Positions 1-9,739 of a DNA stretch of 33,701 nt are shown piece after piece; the first letter of the stretch is position 1; every line of letters begins with the position of its first letter. Both the position numbers and the translations under genes were made by a program. Source of the DNA: Desulfobacterales bacterium (GTDB taxonomy: Bacteria; Desulfobacterota; Desulfobacteria; Desulfobacterales; ETH-SRB1); contig JAUWOS010000005.1 of the NCBI GenBank assembly GCA_030611985.1, positions 1-33,701 of the forward strand, read 5' to 3'. A model generated the notes under the pieces. That model had not been told where the DNA came from. It was given only the letters and a program-made list of their open reading frames with translations, and searched no databases.

Positions 1-204
1 AAAGGTGAGTGTACTCTTCTTGTGGCCGGACGTAAAGAAGATGAAGATGTTTCTATGGAATTTGTAAGCAGCGAAATAAAAAATGGGCTGAAAATAACAG
101 GAACCAGACTTTCCGAGCTTGCAAAAAAGATAGCAAAAAAATACGATCTCCCTAAAAGCAAGGTATATGATGAAGCGTTGAAGGTGAAAGGTGAAAAGAT
201 TTAA
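1..204 (+). CDS. rsmI: 16S rRNA (cytidine-2'-O)-methyltransferase RsmI, C-terminal fragment (5' truncated by window)
   Basis: Frame +1 open from base 1: KGECTLLVAGRKEDEDV...LSELAKKIAKKYDLPKSKVYDEALKVKGEKI*; resembles the RsmI C-terminal tail. Confidence 0.65.
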   Translation, partial: KGECTLLVAGRKEDEDVSMEFVSSEIKNGLKITGTRLSELAKKIAKKYDLPKSKVYDEALKVKGEKI

Positions 205-230
205 GATTTAAGATTTAAGATTTAAAGGTT
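198..230 (+). repeat. AT-rich micro-tandem repeat (aagattt)n
   Basis: gatttaagatttaagatttaagatttaaagg directly over and after the rsmI stop. Confidence 0.7.
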
Positions 231-252
231 TTAAGGTGAAGGGTTACTTTTC

Positions 253-281
253 GTTCCCAGGCTTTGCCTGGGAATGCATTA
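253..281. repeat. REP-like palindrome (cgttcccaggctttgcctgggaatg)
   Basis: Inverted repeat ttcccaggc/gcctgggaa; related sequence ggcagagcctgggaacgag at 33510-33531. Confidence 0.65.
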
Positions 282-381
282 TGCGAGGCTCTGCCTCTTG
301 TAAAATGAAAGATGCCAATAAAAATTCTATTTTTTTTGCGCCTTTTTGTGGTCATATCTTTACTGAAAGGAAAATAATGTC

Positions 382-2526
382 ATGCGCAGTCTTGATGCTA
401 TTTTTTCCCCAAAATCAGTTGCAGTTATAGGAGCTTCTATCACGCCAGGAAAGGTAGGGCATGATGTTTTTGCCAATATACTTAAAGGCGGTTATAAAGG
501 AACTCTGTATCCGATCAATCTAAATGCAAAATTTGTTTTAAATGCAAAGGCTTATTCATCTATTACTGATGTCCCCGGTGATGTGGATCTTGCAATAGTA
601 ATCCTTTCCCCCAGGATTGCCCTTAAAGCTGTGGAAGAGTCTCTTGAAAAGGGAGTAAAAGGTATAGTAATTATTTCCGCCGGTTTTCGCGAAGTCGGGG
701 GCGAGGGTCTGGAAATAGAAAACAGGATAGTTTCAATTTGTAAAAAGGCAGGTGTTCGCGTTATCGGTCCTAACTGCCTTGGCGTAATCAATCCCATTTC
801 TTCGGTAAGTTTGAATGCGAGCTTTGCTGCGCGCATGCCTGCATACGGCAATATTTCCTTTATCTCCCAAAGCGGGGCATTATGTACCGCTGTGCTTGAT
901 TTTGCAGCAGACAGGGATTTCGGTTTTTCAAAGTTCATTTCTATCGGCAACAAGGCTGATGTAGATGAACTTGATCTTTTACGCTATTTGCACGATGACC
1001 CAAATACCAGGGTTATTATGATTTACCTGGAAGAACTCCGAAGAGGTCATGAGTTTATTGAAGCTGTAAAAGAGATTACTTCGGGGTACAAGTCTACGCC
1101 GGTTCTGGCTATAAAATCAGGAAGGACAAGCGCCGGAGCCAGGGCAGCGGCATCTCATACAGGGTCTCTGTCCGGATCGGAGGCGATATACGATGCTATT
1201 TTCAAGCAGGCCGGTATAATTCGCGCAGATTCGATTGATGAGCTTTTCGATTTTGCAAATGCCTTTGCCTACAAAAGTGAAACAGCGCTGGGAAAAATCA
1301 GAAGAAAGATTCCAACCGGAAATAGGGTTGCCATTGTTACCAATGCAGGCGGACCGGGAATTTTGGCAACTGACATGACGATGTCGTCCGGTCTCAAGCT
1401 TGCCAAATTTCAGGAAGAAACAATTAAAGCTCTTGCAAGCCATCTTCCCCTTACTGCAAATCTTCACAATCCTGTTGATATTATCGGAGATGCAACGCAG
1501 GATCGGTATGAAAATGCTCTGACAGCCGTAATTAATGATAAAGGCGTAGATGGGGCTCTTGTAATTCTTACTCCTCAATCCATGACAAATGCCCTTGGAA
1601 CCGCTCAAGCCATTGTTCGGGTTGCCAGACGTTCTCATAAACCCATTCTTTGCTGTTTCATGGGGGTTATTGATGTTTCTTCGGGAGTAAAGTTTCTTCA
1701 GGAACACGGTTATCCGGTATATAAGTTCCCTGAAAATGCAGCAAAAGCTTTTGGGGCTCTTTACGGATATTTCAAGTGGCTGAACAGGCAGCATCTTGCA
1801 AGGTTTGAGTTTGAACACAATAAAGAGAGAGCTGTAAGGATTATAAAAAATTGTCTTGTTTCAGGCAAAACCCATCTGGGAGGACCGGATGGAATGGATT
1901 TGCTTGAATGCTACGGATTTAATGTGCTGCCGGCAAAGCTTGCAAAAAACGAAGATGAGGTCGTGGATATTGCAAAAAGTATAACTTTTCCAGTGGCGAT
2001 GAAAATCGTTTCTCCGCAGATTCTGCACAAGTCCGATGCAGGAGGAGTGGCGCTGGGGATTGAAACTGAAGAAGATGCAAAGAAAACCTTTAATGAAATT
2101 ATTGATAAAGCAGTAAAATTTAATTCTGATGCTTTGATTGACGGTGTTCTGGTGCAGAAAATGGGCGAACCCGGAGATGAAATAATACTGGGTATGAATC
2201 GATATCCTGTTTTTGGACCTTTGCTTATGTTCGGTCTTGGCGGAATATTTGTTGAAGTTTTTCGGGATGTGGTGTTTCGTCTTGCTCCGACCGGCAGAAA
2301 CGAAGCTCGCAGAATGATTAAGAGCATCAAAGGATATTCATTACTTAAAGGGTTCAGGGGAAGACCGAAGGCAGACATTGAAGCAATTGAAAAATTAGTG
2401 GTAAGTCTGTCTGATATGGTCATCAACCACCCGGAAATAACTGAAATGGATATAAATCCGCTTCTGGTTCACGGGGAAGGAAAAGGCGCCACTGTTGCTG
2501 ATTGCAGAATTATTCTTGGGAAGTGA
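382..2526 (+). CDS. Acetate/acyl-CoA ligase (ADP-forming), fused alpha-beta subunits
   Basis: N-terminal CoA-binding domain (SVAVIGASITPGKVGH), ASHTGSLSGS motif, C-terminal ATP-grasp-like domain ending MDINPLLV. Confidence 0.88.
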   Translation: MRSLDAIFSPKSVAVIGASITPGKVGHDVFANILKGGYKGTLYPINLNAKFVLNAKAYSSITDVPGDVDLAIVILSPRIALKAVEESLEKGVKGIVIISAGFREVGGEGLEIENRIVSICKKAGVRVIGPNCLGVINPISSVSLNASFAARMPAYGNISFISQSGALCTAVLDFAADRDFGFSKFISIGNKADVDELDLLRYLHDDPNTRVIMIYLEELRRGHEFIEAVKEITSGYKSTPVLAIKSGRTSAGARAAASHTGSLSGSEAIYDAIFKQAGIIRADSIDELFDFANAFAYKSETALGKIRRKIPTGNRVAIVTNAGGPGILATDMTMSSGLKLAKFQEETIKALASHLPLTANLHNPVDIIGDATQDRYENALTAVINDKGVDGALVILTPQSMTNALGTAQAIVRVARRSHKPILCCFMGVIDVSSGVKFLQEHGYPVYKFPENAAKAFGALYGYFKWLNRQHLARFEFEHNKERAVRIIKNCLVSGKTHLGGPDGMDLLECYGFNVLPAKLAKNEDEVVDIAKSITFPVAMKIVSPQILHKSDAGGVALGIETEEDAKKTFNEIIDKAVKFNSDALIDGVLVQKMGEPGDEIILGMNRYPVFGPLLMFGLGGIFVEVFRDVVFRLAPTGRNEARRMIKSIKGYSLLKGFRGRPKADIEAIEKLVVSLSDMVINHPEITEMDINPLLVHGEGKGATVADCRIILGK

Positions 2527-2586
2527 TTTTTTGAGTAAACCCTTAAGGAACGTGGACGAGTAGTTGACTAATATTGAGCAACGAGC

Positions 2587-3159
2587 TTGAATACTATTTA
2601 TCCTGTAATACTTCCTGTTCCAGATAAACAGAGGCGTCTTACCGGTAGAGATAAAGTTTTATATCTCAGCAGGCACGCAAGGCGTGCGCTTAAAATATCC
2701 GCACAAAAGAGTGATGTTTTTTTAGGTGATCTTTTAAAGGATGAAAATGGCGCCCCCCTGCCATTTGATGGAAATTACTGGTCTATTGCTCATAAATCCG
2801 AATATGTAGGAGGTGTGGTGTCCTCGACAAGAATTGGAATTGATGTTGAGAAAATTCGGCCATGCTCAGAGTCTCTTTTCAGAAAAACAGCCTGTAACAG
2901 AGAATGGGGTCTTGCAGATATTGATCCATTTAAACTTTTCTTTCGCTATTGGACTTCAAAAGAAGCAGTGTTGAAGGCTGCAGGGACAGGTCTTAAGGAT
3001 CTTTCAAAATGCAGCATTGTGTGCTTGATAGACAACAATAATCTTATAATAAACTATCAGAATAAAAAGTGGTTTGTAGAACACTTGTTTTTCGATGGGC
3101 ATATTGCATCTGCAGTCAAGAACTCATTTAATATTAAATGGACGCTTTGTGGGGATTAA
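2587..3159 (+). CDS. 4'-phosphopantetheinyl transferase superfamily protein (TTG start)
   Basis: IGIDVEKIRP and FRYWTSKEAVLKAAGTGL motifs. Confidence 0.85.
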   Translation: MNTIYPVILPVPDKQRRLTGRDKVLYLSRHARRALKISAQKSDVFLGDLLKDENGAPLPFDGNYWSIAHKSEYVGGVVSSTRIGIDVEKIRPCSESLFRKTACNREWGLADIDPFKLFFRYWTSKEAVLKAAGTGLKDLSKCSIVCLIDNNNLIINYQNKKWFVEHLFFDGHIASAVKNSFNIKWTLCGD

Positions 3160-3218
3160 GGAATTTAGGAATTTATTTCGTTCATGTTCCTTGCATTGTA
3201 TTTTTTTAAGGGGAAATT

Positions 3219-4799
3219 ATGAAAGTTTTGGTTAGTGATAATCTTGGTGAAATTGGTATACGGATGTTTGAGCAGGAAGAGGGAATTGAAGTTGATGTTA
3301 AAACAGGACTCCCTCCGGAAGAACTTAAAAGCATAATAGGAGACTACGATGCTCTTGTTATACGAAGCGCTACAAAAGTAACAGAGGATCTTCTGGAAGC
3401 GACAACACATTTGAAGGTCGTTGGTCGCGCAGGTATTGGCCTTGACAATGTAGATATACCGGCTGCTACAAGACGAGGTATAGTTGTTATGAATACTCCT
3501 GGCGGAAATGTCGTAACTACAGCCGAACATACGATTGCGCTTATGCTTTCTTTAACGCGCAATATACCTCTGGGGACGTCCTCATTGAGGGACGGGCGCT
3601 GGGATAAGAAAAAACTGCAGGGTAGAGAGTTGTTTAATAAGGTTCTTGGTGTTATCGGTTTCGGAAAAATCGGTTCTATTGTGGCAAATCGCGCAAGAGG
3701 GCTGAAAATGCGGGTAATTGTATACGATCCTTTTGTTACTCCTGAACGTATTGAAAAAGCCGGCTGTGAAAGTGTTTCCCTGGAAGAGTTGTACCAAAAA
3801 TCTGATTATATAACGGTGCATGTTCCAAAGCTCAAAGATACTATCAGTTTTATTAACAAGGAAGCCTTTGATCAGATGAAGGATGATGTCATGATCATAA
3901 ACTGCGCGCGCGGCGGTATTGTTAAAGAGTCCGATCTTTATGATGCTATGAAGTCAGGGAAAGTTGCCGGAGCGGCATTGGATGTTTTCGAGACCGAACC
4001 TCTGGGCAAATCACCGCTTTTTGAAATGGACAAATTTGTTTGTACTCCGCATCTTGGCGCTTCTACTCGGGAAGCCCAGACAAATGTGGCTGTTGCAGTA
4101 GCCGGCCAGATAATTGACTATCTGAAAAATGGTACTATTATTAATGCTGTAAATGTTCCATCTGTTACAGGTGAACTTCTTACAAAGCTCGGTCCGTTTT
4201 TATTTCTCGCGGATCGACTAGGCTGTCTTCAAGCGCAATTTTGCAGTGGACCATTAAAGGAAGTTATTATTGAGTATACAGGAGATTTTAAGGGACTTGA
4301 CCTTTCTCCTGTTTCAACGGCGGTTTTAAAAGGTTTTCTCGCTCCAGTACTCAAGGATGAAGTGAATTCTATCAATGCGAGCGTCATCGCAAAAGAAAGA
4401 GGTATCAAGGTCACAGAGACAACAAGTGCAGAGTCTGAAGATTATTTAAACCTGATTACGGTTAAAGCAATTACAACGGAAATGACAAACATTGTGGCAG
4501 GGACAATATTCGGCAAAAATGATCCGAGGATTGTAAAGATAAATAACCTCCGAATTGAGATGGTTCCGCACGGTTATCTTGCGCTTATACATACTTTTGA
4601 CAAGCCGGGCGCCATAGGGAGTGTCGGATCCGTTCTTGGTAAGCATAATATTAATATAAGCCGAATGCAGGTGGGCCAGGAAGAAGATGGAGAAAGAAAT
4701 ATTATCATTCTTAGAACCGACACGCCTATACCGGATGATGTTCTTGAGAGTCTGCGTTCTTTGCCGCTTGGTAAAACAGTAATGTCTCTTGAACTTTAA
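3219..4799 (+). CDS. serA: D-3-phosphoglycerate dehydrogenase
   Basis: MKVLVSDNLGEIGI..., GRAGIGLDNVD, LGVIGFGKIG, C-terminal ACT domain (HTFDKPGAIGSVGSVLGKHNINI). Confidence 0.95.
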   Translation: MKVLVSDNLGEIGIRMFEQEEGIEVDVKTGLPPEELKSIIGDYDALVIRSATKVTEDLLEATTHLKVVGRAGIGLDNVDIPAATRRGIVVMNTPGGNVVTTAEHTIALMLSLTRNIPLGTSSLRDGRWDKKKLQGRELFNKVLGVIGFGKIGSIVANRARGLKMRVIVYDPFVTPERIEKAGCESVSLEELYQKSDYITVHVPKLKDTISFINKEAFDQMKDDVMIINCARGGIVKESDLYDAMKSGKVAGAALDVFETEPLGKSPLFEMDKFVCTPHLGASTREAQTNVAVAVAGQIIDYLKNGTIINAVNVPSVTGELLTKLGPFLFLADRLGCLQAQFCSGPLKEVIIEYTGDFKGLDLSPVSTAVLKGFLAPVLKDEVNSINASVIAKERGIKVTETTSAESEDYLNLITVKAITTEMTNIVAGTIFGKNDPRIVKINNLRIEMVPHGYLALIHTFDKPGAIGSVGSVLGKHNINISRMQVGQEEDGERNIIILRTDTPIPDDVLESLRSLPLGKTVMSLEL

Positions 4800-4846
4800 C
4801 AAGAATTGAAGAATTAAGGAATTTAGGAGATTTAGGAGATTTTAAA

Positions 4847-5260
4847 ATGCCTGAAGAAAAAAAAGATTTCATTGTAAAAGATCGAAGGATTTTTGCTGAA
4901 GAAGATAAGTGTCCGAAGGAAGAAGAAGATAAGAAGGAGCTTCGTGAGGAAAAAATTAAAGAGCAGGCGCCAAAAGAATCGGTTTCAGTCGACAAACAGG
5001 AAGAAAAATTTTGTCTGCCGGAAATAAATTTTTCAACTTTTATCATTTCCTTAAATACATCTGCTTTGCTGCACCTTGGAGTAATAGAAGAACCTGCCAC
5101 CGGCAAAAAAAATAAAAATCTGCCTCTTGGAAAGCAGACGATAGATATTTTAAATATGCTGGAGGAAAAAACCAGGGGGAATTTAACAAAGGAAGAAGAG
5201 GGCTTGTTTAAAAGCATCCTCTATGACTTGAGGATAACTTACGTAAAACAAAAAGGGTAA
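4847..5260 (+). CDS. DUF1844 domain protein
   Basis: INFSTFIISLNTSALLHLGVIEEPATGKKNKNLPLGKQTIDILNMLEEKTRGNLTKEEEGLFKSILYDLRITYV. Confidence 0.85.
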   Translation: MPEEKKDFIVKDRRIFAEEDKCPKEEEDKKELREEKIKEQAPKESVSVDKQEEKFCLPEINFSTFIISLNTSALLHLGVIEEPATGKKNKNLPLGKQTIDILNMLEEKTRGNLTKEEEGLFKSILYDLRITYVKQKG

Positions 5261-5401
5261 GCTTTCACAGGCACTGCATATGCACGTTTTCAGGGCAACC
5301 AACATAGCAACACTATAGTTGATTGCCCTGAAAACGCACATCTACAGCGCCTGTAAAAGCTTACATGTTGGTTACTGCCAGTTCTCTCCGTGAACGGTTA
5401 C
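5257..5401 (+). mobile_element. IS66-type MITE, copy 1 (145 bp)
   Basis: Starts GTAAGCTTTCACAGG, ends CCGTGAACGGTTAC; flanks CAAAAAGG (5249-5256) and CAAAAAAGG (5402-5410), an 8-bp TSD with one extra A. Confidence 0.85.
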
Positions 5402-5512
5402 CAAAAAAGGATAGCGCTGTAATTTTGGTCGAGTGATTGAATTAGGATTTGGATGATTAGATGATAATCTGCGGAATCTGCGGATGGGATTTAGAAATTG
5501 AGGATTATTTTT

Positions 5513-6991
5513 ATGAAGTTTATTGAAAATATAAGAAAAGCATCAAGAAAAAAAGCATCAAGAAAAAAAGCTTTTTTTGTTATGATATTAATGGCAATCG
5601 TACTTTTGGTTGTTTTAGGTTTTCATCCGGTTTCAGACGCTAAGGCAAAATCAAGAGATTTATTGACAGTGCCCGAAGGTTTCAGCAATCTTGCCGAAAT
5701 GGTCAGTCCTTCTGTAGTCAATATCAGAACGATTAAGACCGTCAAGGGCGGTGGTCGTGTGTTCCGTCATTTTTCCAGAAGCCCTTTTGGTAAAGATGAT
5801 CCATTCTATGACTTTTTCGACAAATTTTTCGGTGAAGATCGGCAGCGTGATTTCAAACAGCGAAGTCTTGGATCAGGTTTTATTATTGATAAAGAGGGCT
5901 ATATTGTAACGAATAATCATGTTGTTGAAAATGCGGACAAAATTAAGGTGAAACTTAATAATGGCAAAGAATTTGATGCTGAGATTGTGGGGCGTGATTC
6001 CAATACGGATATTGCTCTTATCAAAATTAAGTTGTGGCGCAATCTTCCCGTAGCAAAGATAGGGGATTCCGATAAACTCAAAGTAGGCCAGTGGGTTTTG
6101 GCGATAGGCAGTCCTTTTGGTCTGGAGCATACTGTTACTGCTGGAATTGTCAGTGCCAAGGGGCGTGTCATAGGATCGGGTCCTTATGATGATTTTATAC
6201 AGACGGATGCTTCAATAAATCCCGGCAATAGTGGAGGACCTCTTATCAATATGGATGGCGAGGTTGTGGGCATAAACACGGCCATAATAGCCGGTGGACA
6301 GGGAATAGGATTTGCGATTCCCATAAACCTTGCAAAGAGAATTGTCAATCAGCTCAAAAACAATGGGGAAGTAACCAGGGGTTGGCTGGGTGTGGCTATT
6401 CAGGATATTACCAGTGAGCTTGCAGAGTATTATGGCCTTGAAGATGGAAAAGGCGTGCTGGTTTCAGAAGTTTTTTCAGGTGATCCTGCTGATGAGGCCG
6501 GAATCAAACCAAATGACATTATTTTCGAGATTAATGGCAAAAGGATCGAAACAGGAAGAGACCTTACCGGCATGATTGCGGAGATAAGAGTTGGGAAGAG
6601 AGTTAAGGTAAAGATATTGCGTAACGGCAAAAAAAAGACCTTTGAAGTTAAAATTGCAAAAAGGGGAGATGCAAAGATTTTATCAAGCAGAGCAATAAAG
6701 GAACAAGAGAATGAACTCGGCGTCAGTGTTTCGAAATTGACAGCGGAAGTAGCTCGAAGACTCAACATGACAGAAACTGAAGGAGTTGTAATTGTTGGCA
6801 TAGAATCGGAAAGCAAGGGAGCCCAAGCAGGTCTTCAGGCCGGAGATATTATAAAAGAGATCAATCATGAGAAAATCAAAACCGTTAAAGAGTATAGCGA
6901 TATAATTGAAAAACTCAACAAAGCCAAATCCATTGAAATGCTGATCAAGCGTAGAGGCATGGGATTTCTGATTATTAAGCTGACAAAGTAA
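5513..6991 (+). CDS. degP: Do/HtrA-type periplasmic serine protease (trypsin domain + 2 PDZ)
   Basis: GSGFIIDKEGYIVTNNHVVENAD, SDTNTDIALIK-like region, DASINPGNSGGPLIN catalytic Ser, PDZ domains. Confidence 0.93.
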   Translation: MKFIENIRKASRKKASRKKAFFVMILMAIVLLVVLGFHPVSDAKAKSRDLLTVPEGFSNLAEMVSPSVVNIRTIKTVKGGGRVFRHFSRSPFGKDDPFYDFFDKFFGEDRQRDFKQRSLGSGFIIDKEGYIVTNNHVVENADKIKVKLNNGKEFDAEIVGRDSNTDIALIKIKLWRNLPVAKIGDSDKLKVGQWVLAIGSPFGLEHTVTAGIVSAKGRVIGSGPYDDFIQTDASINPGNSGGPLINMDGEVVGINTAIIAGGQGIGFAIPINLAKRIVNQLKNNGEVTRGWLGVAIQDITSELAEYYGLEDGKGVLVSEVFSGDPADEAGIKPNDIIFEINGKRIETGRDLTGMIAEIRVGKRVKVKILRNGKKKTFEVKIAKRGDAKILSSRAIKEQENELGVSVSKLTAEVARRLNMTETEGVVIVGIESESKGAQAGLQAGDIIKEINHEKIKTVKEYSDIIEKLNKAKSIEMLIKRRGMGFLIIKLTK

Positions 6992-7004
6992 GATAAACAA
7001 ATTT

Positions 7005-7065
7005 AGGAATTAAAACAAATTTAGGAATTTAGGAATTAAAACAAATTTAGGAATTTAGGGATTGA
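7005..7065 (+). repeat. Tandem repeat, unit about 23 bp (aattaaaacaaatttaggaattt)
   Basis: acaaatttaggaattaaaacaaatttaggaatttaggaattaaaacaaatttaggaatttagg. Confidence 0.85.
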
Positions 7066-7133
7066 ATGAATGGATGATCGTTGATGGGACAAATCGACAA
7101 GTCAACAAATCAATCAGGACATGAGCAGGGCGT

Positions 7134-7973
7134 ATGAAACTTCTCTCTCCGGCAAAAATAAACCTGTTTTTACATATAACGGGAAAGAGACCGGATGGCT
7201 ACCATAATCTGGTTTCTCTTATGTGCTGTATCAGTCTTTATGATACGGTTCTGCTTGCATTTGGCGTCAAAAAAACATCTGTTTTCTGCGCTGATCATAG
7301 AGTTCCTGAAGATGAAACAAACCTGGCCTTTAGAGCGGCAAATATTTTCTTAAAAGCCCTGAACAAGAATGAGGGCGTGGAAATTTTCATAAATAAAAAG
7401 ATACCGGTTGCAGCCGGTCTTGGCGGAGGGAGTAGTAACGCCGCCGCTGTTCTTTTGGGATTAAACCGCTATTATGGTCATCCTTTTTCTCGGGATGAAC
7501 TTATGTCCATGGGACTTTCGATCGGGGCGGATGTGCCATTTTTTATTTTTCAGAAACCAGCGATAGCTACAGGTATTGGTGAAAAGCTGGAAGCTTGTGA
7601 AGCTCTTGAGCCGTTTCAAATTTTACTTGTTTATCCTGGATTCAATGTCTCAACAGCAGAAGTATACAAAGGCATTAATTTAGGATTGACAAAATGTAAA
7701 AAAAAAAATAAGTTTACTTCTTTTAAAAAGTATCGCTTTGATGTAAAATCTCATATGTGCAATGATCTTGAGATTGTTACTGCATCAAAGCATCACGACA
7801 TCATTGTAATAAAAAAGACGCTTTTGAATCATGGAGCAAGAGGGTCTCTCATGTCGGGAAGCGGGTCTGCTGTATTTGGGCTTTTTTCTGATTATGATAA
7901 AGTCCGTAAAGCATATTGTGTCCTTTTACAGAATAACAAGTGGCAAGTATTTCTTGCTGATATGTTGGTTTAG
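7134..7973 (+). CDS. ispE: 4-diphosphocytidyl-2-C-methyl-D-erythritol kinase
   Basis: SPAKINLFLHITGKRPDGYHNL; PVAAGLGGGSSNAAAVL GHMP kinase motif. Confidence 0.95.
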   Translation: MKLLSPAKINLFLHITGKRPDGYHNLVSLMCCISLYDTVLLAFGVKKTSVFCADHRVPEDETNLAFRAANIFLKALNKNEGVEIFINKKIPVAAGLGGGSSNAAAVLLGLNRYYGHPFSRDELMSMGLSIGADVPFFIFQKPAIATGIGEKLEACEALEPFQILLVYPGFNVSTAEVYKGINLGLTKCKKKNKFTSFKKYRFDVKSHMCNDLEIVTASKHHDIIVIKKTLLNHGARGSLMSGSGSAVFGLFSDYDKVRKAYCVLLQNNKWQVFLADMLV

Positions 7974-7991
7974 ATATCAGGCGTTTTTTTC

Positions 7992-8066
7992 TGGGGCGTC
8001 GTCAAGCGGTAAGACACAGGACTTTGATTCCTGCATTCGGAGGTTCGAATCCTCCCGCCCCAGCCA
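7992..8066 (+). tRNA. tRNA-Gln (anticodon TTG), CCA encoded
   Basis: TGGGGCG acceptor / CGCCCCA, anticodon arm CAGGA-CTTTGAT-TCCTG, T-arm GGAGG-TTCGAAT-CCTCC, GCCA tail. Confidence 0.95.
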
Positions 8067-8068
8067 AA

Positions 8069-8110
8069 CAAGCTGATAGTTGGTAGCTGATAGCTGATAG
8101 CTGATAGTTG
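8069..8110 (+). repeat. Short tandem repeat (agctgatag)n
   Basis: agctgatagttggtagctgatagctgatagctgatag between tRNA-Gln and prs. Confidence 0.8.
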
Positions 8111-8135
8111 ACAAGCTCAAAAAATGGAGTATTAA

Positions 8136-9074
8136 ATGAACGATCTTGCAATCTTTGCAGGAAATTCAAACCCTGTTCTTGCCAAAAAAATATGTGATTA
8201 TCTTGATGTTTCGCTTGGCAAAGCCAAAGTGAAGACATTCAGTGATGGTGAAATACAGATTGAAATAGATGAAAATGTAAGGTTAAAGGATGTTTTTATT
8301 GTTCAGTCAGTATGCTCGCCCGTGAACGACAATCTTGTAGAGCTGCTTCTTATGATAGATGCCTTTAAGCGTTCTTCGGCGAGTAGAATAACGGCGGTAA
8401 TGCCTTATTACGGTTATGCGCGACAGGACAAAAAGGTGGCTCCGCGTGTTCCTATCAGCGCCAAACTGGTTGCTGACCTGCTGACGGTTGCCGGCGCAAA
8501 CAGGATAATTACAATGGATTTACATGCCGTCCAAATACAGGGATTTTTTAATATTCCCGTAGATAATCTTTTTGCTGCTCCGGTTATTCTCAACTATATC
8601 AAGAACAACTTCGATGATAACCTTTCAATAGTTTCTCCGGATACGGGAGGGACTGAAAGAGCAAGAGCTTTTGCGAAGCGTATGAACGCTGCTCTTGCCA
8701 TAATTGATAAACGGAGGTATGCTCCCAACAAAGCCAAAGCTATGGCCGTAATAGGCGATGTCGATAAAAAAATTGCGGTTATCCTCGACGATATGGTTGA
8801 TACGGCGGGAACATTAACCGAGGCCGCAGGCGCTATCATAAAAAATGGCGCAAAGGAGATTCATGCCTGCTGCTCTCATCCTGTGTTGTCAGGTCCGGCG
8901 ATTGACCGGATTGCTGCTTCGGCTTTAAAAAGCCTTGTTGTAACGGATACGATTCCTTTAAGCGGCAAGGCTGTGGCGTGTGACAAGATAAAAGTGCTAT
9001 CTATTGCAAATCTGGTTGGAGAGGCGATAATCCGCAGTCATAGAGGCGATTCGGTTACCTCTCTTTTTGTATAA
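8136..9074 (+). CDS. prs: Ribose-phosphate pyrophosphokinase
   Basis: [49 protein letters not shown]. Confidence 0.97.
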   Translation: MNDLAIFAGNSNPVLAKKICDYLDVSLGKAKVKTFSDGEIQIEIDENVRLKDVFIVQSVCSPVNDNLVELLLMIDAFKRSSASRITAVMPYYGYARQDKKVAPRVPISAKLVADLLTVAGANRIITMDLHAVQIQGFFNIPVDNLFAAPVILNYIKNNFDDNLSIVSPDTGGTERARAFAKRMNAALAIIDKRRYAPNKAKAMAVIGDVDKKIAVILDDMVDTAGTLTEAAGAIIKNGAKEIHACCSHPVLSGPAIDRIAASALKSLVVTDTIPLSGKAVACDKIKVLSIANLVGEAIIRSHRGDSVTSLFV

Positions 9075-9097
9075 AAAAGATTTTTTAAGGAGGAGTT

Positions 9098-9730
9098 TTG
9101 GAATTAACTGAACTTAAAGCAAATATCAGAACATCTGTGGGGAATGGTCCTGCACGGGCTTTGCGGCGTGAGAAACAGATACCGGCTGTACTCTACGGTC
9201 CAAAAACGGAGCCGACCCTGCTTTCTGTCAATATAAGTGACCTCGAGCAAACTATTAAAAAGAAGCCGATTAATCAGGTTCTTTTGAATCTGATTATTCA
9301 AAAAAATGGCAAAACAGACAACCGGACAGCTATGATTAAAGAATTGCAAACCAATCCTGTTGCACGCAATTTTTTGCATGTCGATTTCTATGAAATAGCT
9401 ATGGATCGTAAAATTAAGGTTAAAGTTCCCGTTATAGCAAAAGGAAAATCAAAGGGCGTTGAACTTGGCGGTTTCCTACAAATTGTACGGCGCGAACTGG
9501 ATGTGTTTTGCCTGCCACATGAAATTCCAGAGTCTATTGAAATTGACATTACCGACCTTGATATAGGAAATTCGATTCATGTTAAAGACATCTCTTTAAA
9601 AGGTGATATTGAAATTCCGGCAGATGTTAATTTTACGGTATTGACGATGCTTAGTCCCAAGGCTGAAGAGGTTGAAGGCGAAGAGGTTGAAGGCGAAGAA
9701 AAGGCGTCTGCAGCCGATGCTGAAAAATAG
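9098..9730 (+). CDS. rplY: 50S ribosomal protein L25/general stress protein Ctc (TTG start)
   Basis: R..GNGPARALRREKQIPAVLYGP; C-terminal TL5 domain. Confidence 0.93.
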   Translation: MELTELKANIRTSVGNGPARALRREKQIPAVLYGPKTEPTLLSVNISDLEQTIKKKPINQVLLNLIIQKNGKTDNRTAMIKELQTNPVARNFLHVDFYEIAMDRKIKVKVPVIAKGKSKGVELGGFLQIVRRELDVFCLPHEIPESIEIDITDLDIGNSIHVKDISLKGDIEIPADVNFTVLTMLSPKAEEVEGEEVEGEEKASAADAEK

Positions 9731-9739
9731 TGTATATGT

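Noticed and set aside
236-430. 64-aa ORF between rsmI and acyl-CoA synthetase
   Set aside because: Built from a REP-like palindrome and overlaps the next CDS; no recognisable product.
1117-1818. 233-aa antisense ORF inside the acyl-CoA synthetase gene
   Set aside because: Fully antisense to a well-supported conserved gene; no family resemblance. Same reasoning applied to the other minus-strand ORFs in the track.
5257-5401. MITE copies as a trans-acting ncRNA gene family
   Set aside because: No promoter evidence within the copies, and the TSDs explain them as insertions; a structural RNA role is kept only as a hypothesis.
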